The notes under the pieces were generated by a model. It saw only the letters and a list, made by a program, of their open reading frames with translations, ran no database searches and was not told the origin of the DNA. Positions 25,001 to 35,867 of a stretch of 64,000 bases of DNA are shown here, one piece after another. Position 1 is the stretch's first letter. Each line of letters opens with the position of its first letter. Source of the DNA: Rhyzopertha dominica (lineage: Eukaryota > Arthropoda > Insecta > Coleoptera > Bostrichidae); contig QCXZ01000064.1 in the NCBI GenBank assembly GCA_025024175.1, positions 43,173,325 to 43,237,324 on the forward strand. The letters run 5' to 3'. Both the position numbers and the translations under genes were made by a program.

Positions 25001-25644
25001 GTTTTGACGAAGGTACTTAGAAATATTGCGAAGTTCTTAGAACGCCCAATTAGAAAAAGAATTTCATAATAATTCGCAAAGATGTATTTTTTTACCACAA
25101 TTAGAAGTATATACAGCTTTCTATTTTAAAATGTAAATAATTACCTTTCTGAACATCACTTACGAATGTAAAAAAGCGTAATAATAACGAATTTATTAAA
25201 AATGCAGGAAAGCTTGAAAAATTACTTGGTGTATATAAATAATGAACGAATGTAATACTCGGACACAGTATGTTATACGGGTACATACGATATTGAATAC
25301 ATTGACCAAATCGATTGGTTTCACGCTAATTCCGTTTTATATTAATGCGTTTATATGAATTGCAGAACCCAATATTCATTGCAGCGAATTTTATATCTAT
25401 AACAGTTTTTATTTAAAGTGAAGCTTGCAACGTATACGTTGCTCAAATATACTACATTTACCGTATCTGTCACTTACGTTATAAGATGATTAAGTAGACA
25501 AGTTCTCGAAAAAAAAATATTTAACGATAAGTATATAGAAACCTCTGAAATACCAGCAATATCATATGCTGAGTCAACTCGTGATCCTTACTGAAACATT
25601 TTATATGATTAAAATGGTTGTTTCACATAATTTAATAATCGACC
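25001..25644. other. no gene recognised
   Basis: AT-rich sequence. No matching right-hand mariner terminus was found. Confidence 0.35.
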
Positions 25645-25893
25645 TACAGAACTGCTTCGAAACCTTTCTGTTTTTCTTCAGGGTATCGCGACATACTAAA
25701 TCTAAAGAATGTAAAACAGTGTTATAGATACGCAAGCAGGTGGGGAACGAAAAACTTATAAGGCTATTCGACTAACCTCGAAGTTTTGTATTTCTCGCCT
25801 CCACCTGTTTGTGTACTTGTAATAATCTTTCTTTAAATATAGTGCTTCGTGATACTCTGAAGAAGAACCCGAAGGTTCGAAGCAGTTCTGTAA
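25645..25893. repeat. foldback element, palindromic along most of its length
   Basis: TACAGAACTGCTTCGAA at the left (from 25645) and TTCGAAGCAGTTCTGTAA at the right (to 25893) begin about 70-bp imperfect inverted arms. A second inverted pair lies further in (CAGGTGGGGAACG versus CGCCTCCACCTG). The right arm carries CTGAAGA, one extra base, a GAACC/GGTTC hairpin, then GAAG. This is the same layout as the 15.9 kb hammerhead-like motif but with a changed final residue. Confidence 0.65.
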
Positions 25894-27339
25894 AATGATT
25901 TTTAAATTCTGTGGCACAACTAACAGTGCGCGATGCTTGCTAGTAACGAACCTTTTGCTGTGCTAGCAAAAAAGGTAATAATGTAGAGATCCGGGAGCAT
26001 AAAACACCTTTTTTGTGCGATCTTACTCGAGCTTTATCCAAACCCATATTAACTCGTTCAAAAGTTAGGATAGAGGAGGGACCCAAGAAGTCCAGAAATG
26101 TTTTCAAATTGAAATCGTCAAGTGGTATCGACTGTGAAGCCATTTAAGATTTTGAGCGATACCCGCATTTTACCCAAATCTCCTAACTTAACTCATTTGA
26201 GGTTAACATGACCGGGAAAACTTTAGAGGCATACTGTAACAGGTGTTTAAAAATTCTCATCATATCGCACACGTCTAGTTGACAGTAAGTTGGCGTACGC
26301 GTAAAATGGAGTGATTTATTGATCACTGGTGTCATTTAACAAAATTTAGTTTGATTTAGTTTTTATGTTAAACCAGCGAGGAGAAATTATGTTCATCACA
26401 GCCTTTTTCATGTGCAAAAGTCTGAGATGTCTATTGCTGGACGTAAGTTTTCAAACGTGCTATGTAGGCTGCCCATGAACTAAGAATTCACCAATAAATT
26501 TCTGCTGCCCCGCATCGAATCAATCCACCTACCTACACAGAAACTTATATAATCAAATTCCAAAACAATGTTGCTTTTAAGCGCTACATTTTTACAAAAC
26601 TTGGTGGTTCTATATTGAGGTCGATCTGGAAGGATGACTAACGAGAAGTATTTTTACTGCATGCCAACGTTAATTTTAGCAAATGTTTGGATAAAATAAC
26701 AATAACTACGATAAAATATTTTACGATCAGTTTCGATAGTTATTGAGGAAATAGAACATATTTATCGGCAGATACTTATGAGTTAAAGCAATTTTTTTCT
26801 AATATACTAACAAATCAATTTACCACTAGTCAACTCTCACCGCTTATTTGTTCGTAAGTTAGAACGACCTACCGTTAAAGCACTTTTATCCTAATGGACT
26901 TTCTATTTGAACGGTTTTAAAACACATAAGGTAAGAAAAATTACATCCTTGTTTTATTTACTACATGTATTAGGTGCGTACTTGGTGAAAAAGAAATTAA
27001 ATAGCAAAAGAACTGAAAGTCTTTAATGTACCTGAAAGTGATACCATCATCATTTTCAAGAAGTGTATACATTTATCAAACTAATTCATAAGCTATTGCT
27101 GTTTTTTGCTTTCAAATTTAGCGAAAATGTGAACTTTCCATTAGTAGGAAAATGACCGAAGTATTTGCGGTTTGACCTAAATTACATACAGGGATTAAAT
27201 GTTATTGACCGGAAACTGATGTTTAGCGGGCATTGTTAACTCTGATTTACGAGCTAAACGTATGTGTGTAGGTATTGGTAAATTTTACGTTCGCCATCGT
27301 TTACAGAGTTTATACATTTTGTTTGTTTTTAGCTTTGTA
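25894..27339. other. mostly unannotatable; one dispersed-repeat motif
   Basis: About 26429-26450 reads ATGTCTATTGCTGGACGTAA, resembling a common insect repeat core (…TGCTGGACATAGG…) often found at the 3' ends of dispersed elements. No boundaries could be set. The rest has no recognisable content. Confidence 0.3.
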
Positions 27340-28015
27340 AGCAAAGGTTTATAAATATAAATGATCCATCCATCCATCCAGGGCGCTTATGGAAATTATC
27401 AATTAAATCAATTTGCCGCCTTCCAGGAATTGAACAGAACTATTGTTTTGACGTATACTTGTCATCTGCCCTCTGCCGATTGTTGAATTATTGTGTATGT
27501 TTAATATGAGAAACTTGGGGAGTGTGTATTTTGAACATATTCTGTAGTGTTTTCTGGGATAATCAACTTTAAGGTTGCAAAAAACTCATACTTCAAAGCT
27601 GTGGGGTGACACGGTTTCATGTAGCTTTTAGGTTATGTATCGCATTTGTGAGGTAAGTCTCTTAAATAATTGTACTATGATGGACTAAAAGATGTTTTTA
27701 CTCAGCAGCAATGGTAAAATTTACACACCTGTGGTAGTAACAAGTAACGTTAGTTTCACTGCACTACACAAAGCTTCCACAGTGCAAGGGTGAAGACTGT
27801 AGAGGTTGCAACACGCCTACTATATCAATAATTATTATTATTATTTCTTACCTTTGAAATAAAAATAGAACTGTAAATTGTTGGAAAATCTTTATAAGGC
27901 CATCAAATTCGTGACTGTAACTTGATCTGCAGCTTTCAGTACTATCGCATTCATTGATGTTGAGTAACCGCCCTGCTTATTGTAGCTTGGCAGCAGTTAC
28001 AAAAAGGCGGCACAA
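27340..28015 (+). repeat. dispersed repeat, copy A (partner at 62.4-63.15 kb)
   Basis: Blocks across this interval recur in inverse order and orientation at 62395-63150. Shared pieces are GGGCGCTTATGGAAATTATC, TGTGGGGTGACACGGTTTC, TTTTAGGTTATGTATCG, CAATGGTAAAAT, GCTTATTGTAGCTTGGCAGC and TTACAAAAAGGCGGC. The copies diverge by indels and substitutions. No ORF is conserved, so this is a non-autonomous element of unknown class. A short (ATCC)n run lies at 27363-27380. Confidence 0.7.
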
Positions 28016-29745
28016 GATATAATATAACCTGAAATTAGAAATATTATCCATATAGTTATTTCCATTACTAGCTACAAGCAATGCCATCTACCCTTACCAA
28101 TACGGCCATCGCTTATATGATACACGAAGTAATATGATATCAGCTTATTTACAGTTCCCTGTAGTCGACAAATATGTACAATAAGTGAATGAGAGACCCA
28201 CGTCTGATCGTTCTAAATTCAGTGTAATTCCAGCCCGATGTTAGAATATTATTTTTATATAAAATAATTTTAAATAAACAACCTTGGCGAAAAAATAATT
28301 CCGGATTGCACTAAGGAAACAATTTGCACTGTTTTCAGTTGCCGAAAGATAAAGAAGCTCGTGAATAAAAGCAGTTTATGAGGCTATTTTACTATTTTTA
28401 AATCAAAAGAACGTTACAAGTTTTTTACAATGCATCATCATCAGATCATCATCATCATCAGATGTACTTACGTTAAATATACCCCTCCTCCCCGAACGGC
28501 TTTACGGCAATCGGCAATGTACGTCTCTGTACTTACCGATCGTCCTAGTTTGCAAAGCCACCGCTAGATGACGCATTACCAATTTTCCCAAAATAACCCC
28601 CAAAGATTGATTATTGAACTGCGAAAATGGGACTTCAAAAAACGTTTACAGTAAGAATTACTTACTTCGAGTATTAAGAACTTTCTAAATATATGGCATA
28701 TGTGACCGTAGTATATCGCATTTCATCAATTTTCGTGAAAACTGCGACATATTGGTAAGGAAACTGTAGGCATTACAAAATTTCCTGGTTTAAATCTGCA
28801 AATAAGTACTCATATTTTACTTTTGAAGGATTCCATCTTTTCAGCTAATAATATAATTCGCGTTTATTTAATCTAAGCTTTCAAATTTGCTACTCCACAC
28901 ATTTAAATTTTCTGCAATAATTAATTATAGTTTAGCTTAATCGTTGTACTATTTGGAACTCCATTCACTTTGCACATCTAAGTTTATATGTGCGGAATTC
29001 GTTCAGGCTGGCATATGCGCAGCTATTTATTTGTGATGTGCCATCGCCAGGAGCCCATATAATCAACCTGCTAAGTTGAATTGCGTACGCCGAATTATTT
29101 ATTCTGTAATCATAGTGAACCGAATGCGCTCAATCAACTCGCTAAATATTTGTTCGCTCTGTCGTCAAAGAAGTGAGATCTCACATGCCCGCACATACAT
29201 CATCATTCATCAACCCGATTTTACTTTCGGTGACTGCATGTTAAATAGCCCGGACTGGAAGACCAGTAGTGCAAACAGTTCGCGGAACATTTGTTTTGGC
29301 GGCGTTAATCGTTGTAGAAAAAGCGATATGACATGTAAGTACATTCAGATTGACAAATTGAGTGGTAATCGAACTTTGTAACGAGAGCGCATCTCTTTTT
29401 AGTAGATTGGATATTGGGTTTAATAAATATTTATTTTGAAGTAGACTGTTAGCTGGACAAGTATGTTATATAAAGAACTTACTTTTTATAAAGAGTGAAT
29501 TAGCCAAATATTGATATAATGATTGGGAAGCACATTTAAGGAGGGCATTAGCTCTGTATATGTTTTATTTTAATTGTTTCTCGAAGATATATTAAAGAAA
29601 AATAGGTTTTTTCTTGCATACCACCCAATAAATAGGTACTTGGCATAAGACGGCTTAACATATTACAATTGTAATATTTAAACACTATCAAAATAATTTC
29701 TGTAAGAGGTAATCGAAATGTAAATATGTAAATAACAAACAAATC
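28016..29745. other. no gene recognised; short trinucleotide repeat
   Basis: A CAT/ATC microsatellite lies at about 28432-28465. The 101-codon frame at 29076-29381 has no recognisable motif. Confidence 0.4.
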
Positions 29746-29780
29746 AAAATGCATGTCTATGCTATGCTATCCGTACCGTA

Positions 29781-29836
29781 ACCAACTGCAGATAGATCTA
29801 TTTCGCTAACATTATACTAGCTCATCAGTGCGATAT
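29781..29836 (-). ncRNA. type I hammerhead ribozyme, core intact
   Basis: On the minus strand CTGATGA (29828-29822) leads into stem II GCTA/TAGC (29821-29818 with 29808-29805) and GAAA (29804-29801). Stem III is ATAGATCTAT (29801-29792), a perfect palindrome. C17 is at 29791 and cleavage is expected just after it. Stem I keeps only three pairs next to the core (TGC with GCA) before mismatches, so activity may be weak. Confidence 0.7.
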
Positions 29837-29898
29837 AATATCAAGCCTTTAGTATATAGGTAAAACCAGTTGTATGCCTTGATGTCTGCACTAAACCT

Positions 29899-29949
29899 AA
29901 ACTGCACTGATGAGCTATAATGACATTCTATCTGCATCTATCTGCAGTT
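29899..29949 (+). ncRNA. decayed hammerhead ribozyme
   Basis: CTGATGAG (29907-29914) and a perfect stem I (AACTGCA with TGCAGTT, 29900-29906 and 29943-29949) with CTATC just before are kept. The GAAA segment and stem II have been lost to rearrangement, so it is predicted to be inactive. Confidence 0.5.
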
Positions 29950-30042
29950 CACTTGCAGTTCAGGCAGCAAAGCATATACATACATTTTAATGTCAAGTTG
30001 ATATATACAGAATGCAGATGCATGCCAACTTGCTAGGCTAAA

Positions 30043-30092
30043 GGTCAGTGTAATGCTGACAGATGGCATTGCCATCTAGATTTCTACTGACA
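30043..30092. repeat. half-copy of the GCTGACAGATGGC MITE
   Basis: GTCAGTGTAATGCTGACAGA followed by TGGCATTGCCATCTAGATTT matches the right half of the complete 44498-44603 element and the half-copy at 58994-59061. As at 44.4 kb, it sits next to a family 2 hammerhead unit. Confidence 0.65.
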
Positions 30093-30327
30093 TTGTAACA
30101 AACAAATTGTCAGCATAAGCCCAAAATTTTACGTCACGGTAATAGATAGAGAGGTATACGCTCGACCGTATGGTAACTGTATGCAATTGCGGTCCAGATT
30201 CGTAGTCGGTGTGGGAGAGAGGTCTAGTAAAAGATGCAATATAGTGGTAAAAGCGCACGACAGTGGCATGCATAACCATACATTCAATGTAGTATTTGTG
30301 CGAAGTTTTTTTGAAATAATTAAAATG

Positions 30328-30495
30328 GGAAAGTATTATGTGGTGCCGAACTGTAACAATAATTCTTCCGATAGAGAAAACCGATCTATTTTTTATTCCC
30401 CCACACAAAATTGACAACTGGGAAAGAAAATACCCCTCAACGATCGGAAATTTACTCCTAAAGAAGTGGTTTGTGATAAACATTTTCAAACTTAG
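30328..30495 (+). pseudogene. THAP zinc-finger domain fragment
   Basis: MGKYYVVPNCNNNSS opens a reading frame with the N-terminal Cys region of a THAP DNA-binding domain. After a frame change comes KIDNWERKYP (the conserved Trp), then in another frame FTPKEVVCDKHF, the closing C..HF pair of the C2CH zinc site. Two frameshifts within about 60 codons make it a pseudogene. THAP domains occur in P-element-type transposases and in host factors. Nothing here decides between them. Confidence 0.6.
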
Positions 30496-31990
30496 TTTGT
30501 GATTAGAGATTATTGATCATATAATATAAGAAATTAAAAAGCGTAAATTTCATTTTAACAATTTGATGTGGAAATATTGATTCAATTTGCAGCGGTTTTT
30601 CATTATCAGACGCAATTATGTCCTAAAATTGTTGCACAAGTAACAAGAGAAACTATCATTTCCACACTTTTTTGATAGATAAGTGAACCATCGCTACTCG
30701 CTTAGGTAATTTTGGGAATTAAGTTGATATTATCAACACAGCGTACGCAGCCAAGTAGCCCTATGCAAAGCGGAGCGATTCCTGGCTCGGAGTCGGCCCG
30801 TTCCACACGCCATCGTGCGTATTACCTTTGTATCTACTAGCGTGTTCTACATAAACAATATGAAAGAAAAGCACAACTCGCAACAATGTACGACATACGT
30901 TTATTTATAAAAGTTGTTGGAAAGAAGAAGGTATAAAAATAGGTTTGTACTTTCTGTTATAATAAATCTATGCTTAGAGAATCTTTAATTTCACCCTTCA
31001 GTACTGTTTCATCTTTTTTAGCTGTAACAATGCGGTATAAAACAACTATTTAAGTTGAACTAATCACTTACAATGTTTCTCTTTTGGTCTGCTAGCGTTC
31101 TACAACAGTCAGTTATAAAAAAAATACCTACGAATAGTTTATCATAATTACAAATCTGAAGGGCCCTTTCATACCGGTTTCAACGACTTGCTGAATTCGA
31201 CTTCTTTACATCCAATCACATTTAGTCTATTGCATCTGGCATCATTGTATGTCCTTGCCAAGTTTATTTACATAATCACATGTTAATGTAAACATAACCT
31301 AAACTAATAATATGTGCTTTAGTAGCCACCATGCCGCTGGTACTCGTACTATCAATTTAACGGCGCGTTCAAATTTTAGGTTAGATCCTTAACTATATAA
31401 TATGGTTATGAGTAAACATAACATCCAGTTTGTACGGTACATGTTTCTTACTTATACACTACAACGATCATCTTTTGGAAATCTTCAGACAGATGATGAG
31501 TTCACGATTTTAACCGTCAATTATTAACGTTATATTTACCGCAGAAGTGAACCTTTGTCAAAATTTTAGTACAAGGACCAGCGGCTAGGCGCTAAAGTGG
31601 CGTAAATCTATCACAAATAATTTACATGCATTTTGGTATGTAAGCGACATCCAGTTATTTAGAGATCAGTTATCGAAAACTGGGTGTATTAATACAAGTT
31701 CACAATTTGTAGGCAAAATATTATCAGGATTAATACGTACTGATTCGAGCAGCTTACCGCATACTGATCGCAATATCACAATATCACATAACAAATAGCA
31801 AAATCTGCGAGTATGTAGGTAAATACGTGCGCTTTCGTCTTTTGCTGTCATGCTGTCATTTGTCAGAGGTTACTTTTTTAAATTAATTTCTTGGCCCTGC
31901 CTATTTTTGGCAATTAGTCAGCTCATCAGGATATATTTTTTATTATATGCATTACTGTATACACATAAACGACGTATACACTAACGCCCA
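30496..31990. other. no gene recognised
   Basis: AT-rich, with a slightly GC-richer patch at 30745-30825 that has no recognisable feature. Confidence 0.35.
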
Positions 31991-32064
31991 TGTCCAGGGC
32001 GGGACTCGAACCCGCGATCTCGGGTACCAGAGGCAGATACGCTACCCACTGGACTACTGAGACC
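31991..32064 (-). tRNA. tRNA-like sequence, probably a tRNA-derived SINE head
   Basis: The minus strand has a near-consensus A box (TAGTCCAGTGG) and a perfect B box (GGTTCGAGTCC), with a perfect 5-bp T stem GCGGG/CCCGC. Overall length is 73-74 nt. The acceptor stem pairs at only about five of seven positions. The D stem does not pair and the anticodon arm is irregular, so no anticodon can be assigned. It could still serve as an internal pol III promoter. Confidence 0.5.
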
Positions 32065-32526
32065 GGCGTCATAGGTTACGTGCATGTCCGTCAGCTGATT
32101 GCCATTCTCTGTTGTCAAACATTCCACCAGTATATACGTCATGATAACGTATGTACTAGCCGCTTTTAAAACGGGGAGTTGTCTCCCGCCAATTTACAAT
32201 GATTTTTTAGGGCATTAAAACTCTACAGATGAAAGAATATTTTGGAATTAGCATTAGCATACCTTTAGCCTCACAAAACAAATTTTTTCCAGATAGGTGT
32301 CATATATCCCATTCTTTTTATTTTGTTTTATTAGTAGATGTAACAATAGAAAAAGTTTAATTACCAATTTTTTACGCCTGAATTGTTGGTCAGTCTGTGG
32401 CTGAGACCAATCCGTGATTGTCGTCGGGATCCTAAACGGACAGTGATCCTCAAGCCTCAATATACACTCAACAGGACAACCTCTCGCACTTTGGCTGACA
32501 GAGTAAACATTTCAAAATATTATAAT
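32065..32526. other. no gene recognised
   Basis: Nothing could be supported between the tRNA-like sequence and the tandem repeat. Confidence 0.35.
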
Positions 32527-32958
32527 GGCCAGGGCAGATGATTTTATTTTCATCTGTTCACGGAGTAGCTTATCCGATGTCATCGCTAGGAACCTGCACT
32601 AGGCCGGTGTCTATTCACAGTTTATAGATCGCCCAGCTAGCAGAGTTCCGTTTAGATGGCACTGAGGGCTTCAGCCTTTGTATTCCCGCATACATCAGTC
32701 CGCCAACCGCGGTTATAGGCAACGATCTGCCTTGGTCGGTCTACTCTCTACCCCTACCTGATGAGCCCCAACAGGACGAAACTAGTAGGTGGGGGTGGGC
32801 TGGCCAAGGCAGATGATTTTATTTTCACTTGTTCATGAAGTAGCTTCTCCGATGCCATCGCTAGGAACCTGCACTGGGCCGGTGTCTATTCACAGTTTAT
32901 AGATTGCCCAGCTCGCAGAGTTCCGTTTAGATGACACTGAGAGCTTCAGCCTTCGTAA
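32527..32958 (+). repeat. hammerhead-bearing tandem repeat (family 1, copy 1)
   Basis: A full 275-bp monomer (32527-32801) is followed by a second, incomplete monomer. Both start GGCCA(A/G)GGCAGATGATTTTA and share CATCGCTAGGAACCTGCACT and CAGAGTTCCGTTTAGATG. The monomer junction falls just after the hammerhead ribozyme. Head-to-tail monomers with one ribozyme each are the organisation of retrozymes and hammerhead satellites. There is no ORF. Confidence 0.8.
32745..32802 (+). ncRNA. type I hammerhead ribozyme with minimal stem III
   Basis: The core is CTGATGA (32758-32764) and GAAA (32778-32781), both intact. Stem II is GCCC/GGAC with one C-A mismatch and loop CAACA. Stem III is only AC/GT around a TA loop (ACTAGT, 32781-32786). 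A17 is at 32787, with cleavage expected after it. Stem I pairs C32757 with G32788 and CCCC (32751-32754) with GGGG, across two mismatches. This is the best preserved ribozyme of this family in the window. Such a short stem III usually favours dimeric cleavage. Confidence 0.75.
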
Positions 32959-32989
32959 ATAAATAAATATTATGTTCTGCTTGTCGATT

Positions 32990-33620
32990 TTGATTTAGGT
33001 CCCCCATTGCTGGGAATCTTCCACCAAAATACTATTAACATATACTAATAATCGGATTACGTCTAGCATTTGAAGGAACCACTTCTTCTAGAACGCCATC
33101 GTCCTATAACTGAAAATAATGTNTGNAATCACCACAATCGTTACCAGCGCGAAGCAGCTAGCTCCATCAACTTGACTAGCATCTTTGGAANCCATTTCTG
33201 CTGAAGCGCCATAATCTTGTACTCGAAGATATAATAAATCGCCACGACTTATCCACTATTGCAGTACATGGCATCAAAAACTGATCAATCAGGTAAGGAC
33301 TACCATTTGTGGGAATCAGTTCTGCTAGAGTGCCAATGGTTCTTTATCCGAAAATACTGCTACTTGTATTTAAAAACACTTTCAAACACCTGATTCGCTT
33401 TTGTTCGCTTGCTACAACACCTTTAGATTTCCCGCTGGGCTAGCTTGCCCTTTTTTACAGGATAGCTTCCCCTCTTCCTCAATTCCATTATGTTTCTGGA
33501 AAGAAACTAGACTACTCCATGACCGATATTATCTATTACTAGGATCACTACCTAATGGGCTGCAATGTACTATTAACACAGTAGTAGGTCTGCCTGCGTG
33601 CAGCTCTTGGCCATAGATGG
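32990..33620 (-). mobile_element. LTR retrotransposon remnant: partial LTR with repeated leader/PBS region
   Basis: On the minus strand, 33620-33345 contains GTAAAAAAGGGC, CAGCGGGAAATC and GTAGCAAGCGAACAAAAGCG, then a CAGGTGTTTGAAA segment. These align in order with the LTR at 42968-43315. It is followed by TTGGCACTCTAGCAGAACTG (33342-33320), a primer-binding-site-like sequence. Diverged versions of that block recur at about 33216-33188 and 33105-33076. This looks like a 5' LTR edge with a triplicated leader. No gag or pol remains are recognisable. Confidence 0.45.
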
Positions 33621-35867
33621 CGTTCGCGCGTAGTAGTGGTCCTGTAGGTACGTAGATGATCGGTTGTGCTCTCTCTGTCTATCTTAAACTCATACAAGAT
33701 CAAGCGTCTTCTCATTCTCATCCGTCACAAAAACATTCGGTCGTAAATTCTCTTGTTTACGGCGCAGTGTCAATTTCTAAACGAGGCAAATTTCGAAGTG
33801 AATTACAACACCAATTGTATGACCAGTTACCAACAACGTATATAACGACTGTGAGATAGAAGCTGCCTTTAATCGTCATCTTCATCCCATATTTAATGTC
33901 ACAAATACTGTCTTCTCATAAAAAGAACGAACCCTCTATCATCTAAAGTATATAGCTCATGCGGCACCATCTATATCGGTCCTTTTAGATTTGGTTGAGC
34001 TCTGACGTGTTTTATTTATTATATTCCCATCTTAATCATGCCCGTCACAAGAGCAACCGAAACGTCAAACCCATTTCCAAAACCGACGCAGTTTAATCCA
34101 AATAGACCAAGATTTCAACCAAAAACATTGTAATACAAATGCTAAAGGTACAGTATGATCCTAGAAAACATGTCAAATAACGTTCGAAAACTGTGTAAAT
34201 GAGATGTTATCAAACTGTTTACCTCACATCCGTTTTAATGCTTACCTTGTACCATTTTTCTTTGTATTTGACAGGCATCTTACATATGATTTCATAAGGT
34301 CCTTGATTTAAAGATATATAATCAAGTAAATAGATGGTCTACACAAATTTAATGTTTTAGTATAACTATTTCGGAACATAATTCCTTGCAACCTAAATAA
34401 AACTAACCGTTTCTCATACATTTTTATTCCAAAGATCACGTTAAGGTGTAGATATTAATTGAAAATTTTAGTCATAAAAGACCGTTTTACAACGTATTTT
34501 AGCTATTAAACAACTATATAGTTTAGAACCAAGGTCAAACGTAGACGACCATTGTGCAAATAATCTAAAAATATCAAGAAATTTACTTGTGCACATGCAT
34601 CCCCAAATTATATAAAACACATGATACACAGGATATGCATAATACGAAATTAATATATTTGTCTAATTGCTGCATGCAGACTAATGTTACTTTACTAGAA
34701 ATAATTATAACCTTACTTGTACTCGAGTATTATTACATATTACATTGAACGGCATTGTGATAATTTATCTTCATCAAAGGTCTAAGAATATGTTGAAGTT
34801 AAAAGCAGCAATCTGTAAAAATAGCCACGAGTTTGTGTATGTATATAAAACTTTTACGAGTTTTTTTCGTGGAATGAAGTGAACTACTTAGATGAAGACT
34901 TCACCGTTTGTTCGAATTAAAAACAAGCAGCTTTGTTTGATCAAATACATACTGCCGTACACAAATCAAATTCTTTACGACATTATTCTTTTGATATTAT
35001 TGACGTGGACGCCAATTTTCCGGTAGCAAGAAATCCACCGTTTATCCTTTTTCCACGAATAACAATTTACAAAATAACGGCTGTAAAAGTCGCAGACCCT
35101 TTCATGTTCATTATTTACGACATCACCTAGTGGTTTTTTAATGGGCCTATTCCCAACAATTCTTCTGCTTCCTTTATAACGCTGCAGCAATTGACGTCAC
35201 GGTTCATCGTTAATACGTCATTTCACACTCTAAAAAGGTTTATATTTGTTTTTGGATGGATTTATTTGGGTCGTAGTAAAATGGCTCGCCTTCAGCTTCT
35301 TGTATACAAACCATCTCCGTTTGTTCCTGTCTTAATTTATACCTGTTCGTTTTTCGTTCGCAAGATGGGTAGTGTAGTGTAACGCTCATACAATATATTA
35401 GAAGTTAACCAATCAATACATAATTGAACTTTCATATTGTATCTTCAAGAATATAAATTTATTATGGTTATATACGCACACAAAGTATGCCGCGGTATCT
35501 AAAATAAAAACTATGAATAACGAGAATTTTTTTAGCTTACTCACCACATAAACGTAAGTGCGTTACAAAGTTCTTAAGTTGATTGTGATTATGAACATAA
35601 AGAAAGAATTATACATGCTATAATCTAACAAACAACTAAGTAAAGTAAGTATCTGCTTGTGACAATAGTTGTCACGACTATTCTTTTATTTCCCCATTCC
35701 ATTTACTTTTTTTATTAATTCGTTACAAATATATAATAGGTTGAAACATATCCCTTACTTTGTGATAACCTCATACATCGCATCTCAAGTCATCGCAGAA
35801 GAAAAAAATGTGGCAATAGGTCTGGAAAACCAACTGGTCGATTAATGGTTGAGACCAATGTACAGTG
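33621..35867. other. no gene recognised
   Basis: Short overlapping frames on both strands have no domain signatures. Confidence 0.4.

Larger units (their letters stand above)
29746..29988. repeat. foldback repeat carrying hammerhead sequences (family 2, copy 1)
   Basis: The left arm (AAAATGCATGTCTATGC... through CTCATCAGTGC, ending near 29832) and the right arm (CTGCACTGATGAGC... to TACATTTT, 29988) are inverse relatives. The right arm also contains the inverse of the segment found beside the left arm in the 44.4 kb copy. The element is thus two family units head to head. Each arm holds a hammerhead motif, intact in the left arm (minus strand) and decayed in the right arm (plus strand). Confidence 0.7.

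Noticed and set aside
28432..28465. Possible CRISPR-like repetition
   Set aside because: Simple ATC/CAT microsatellite. No spaced direct repeats exist anywhere in the window and the DNA is eukaryotic.
31915..31935. CTCATCAG (minus CTGATGAG)
   Set aside because: No downstream stem II or GAAA on the minus strand.
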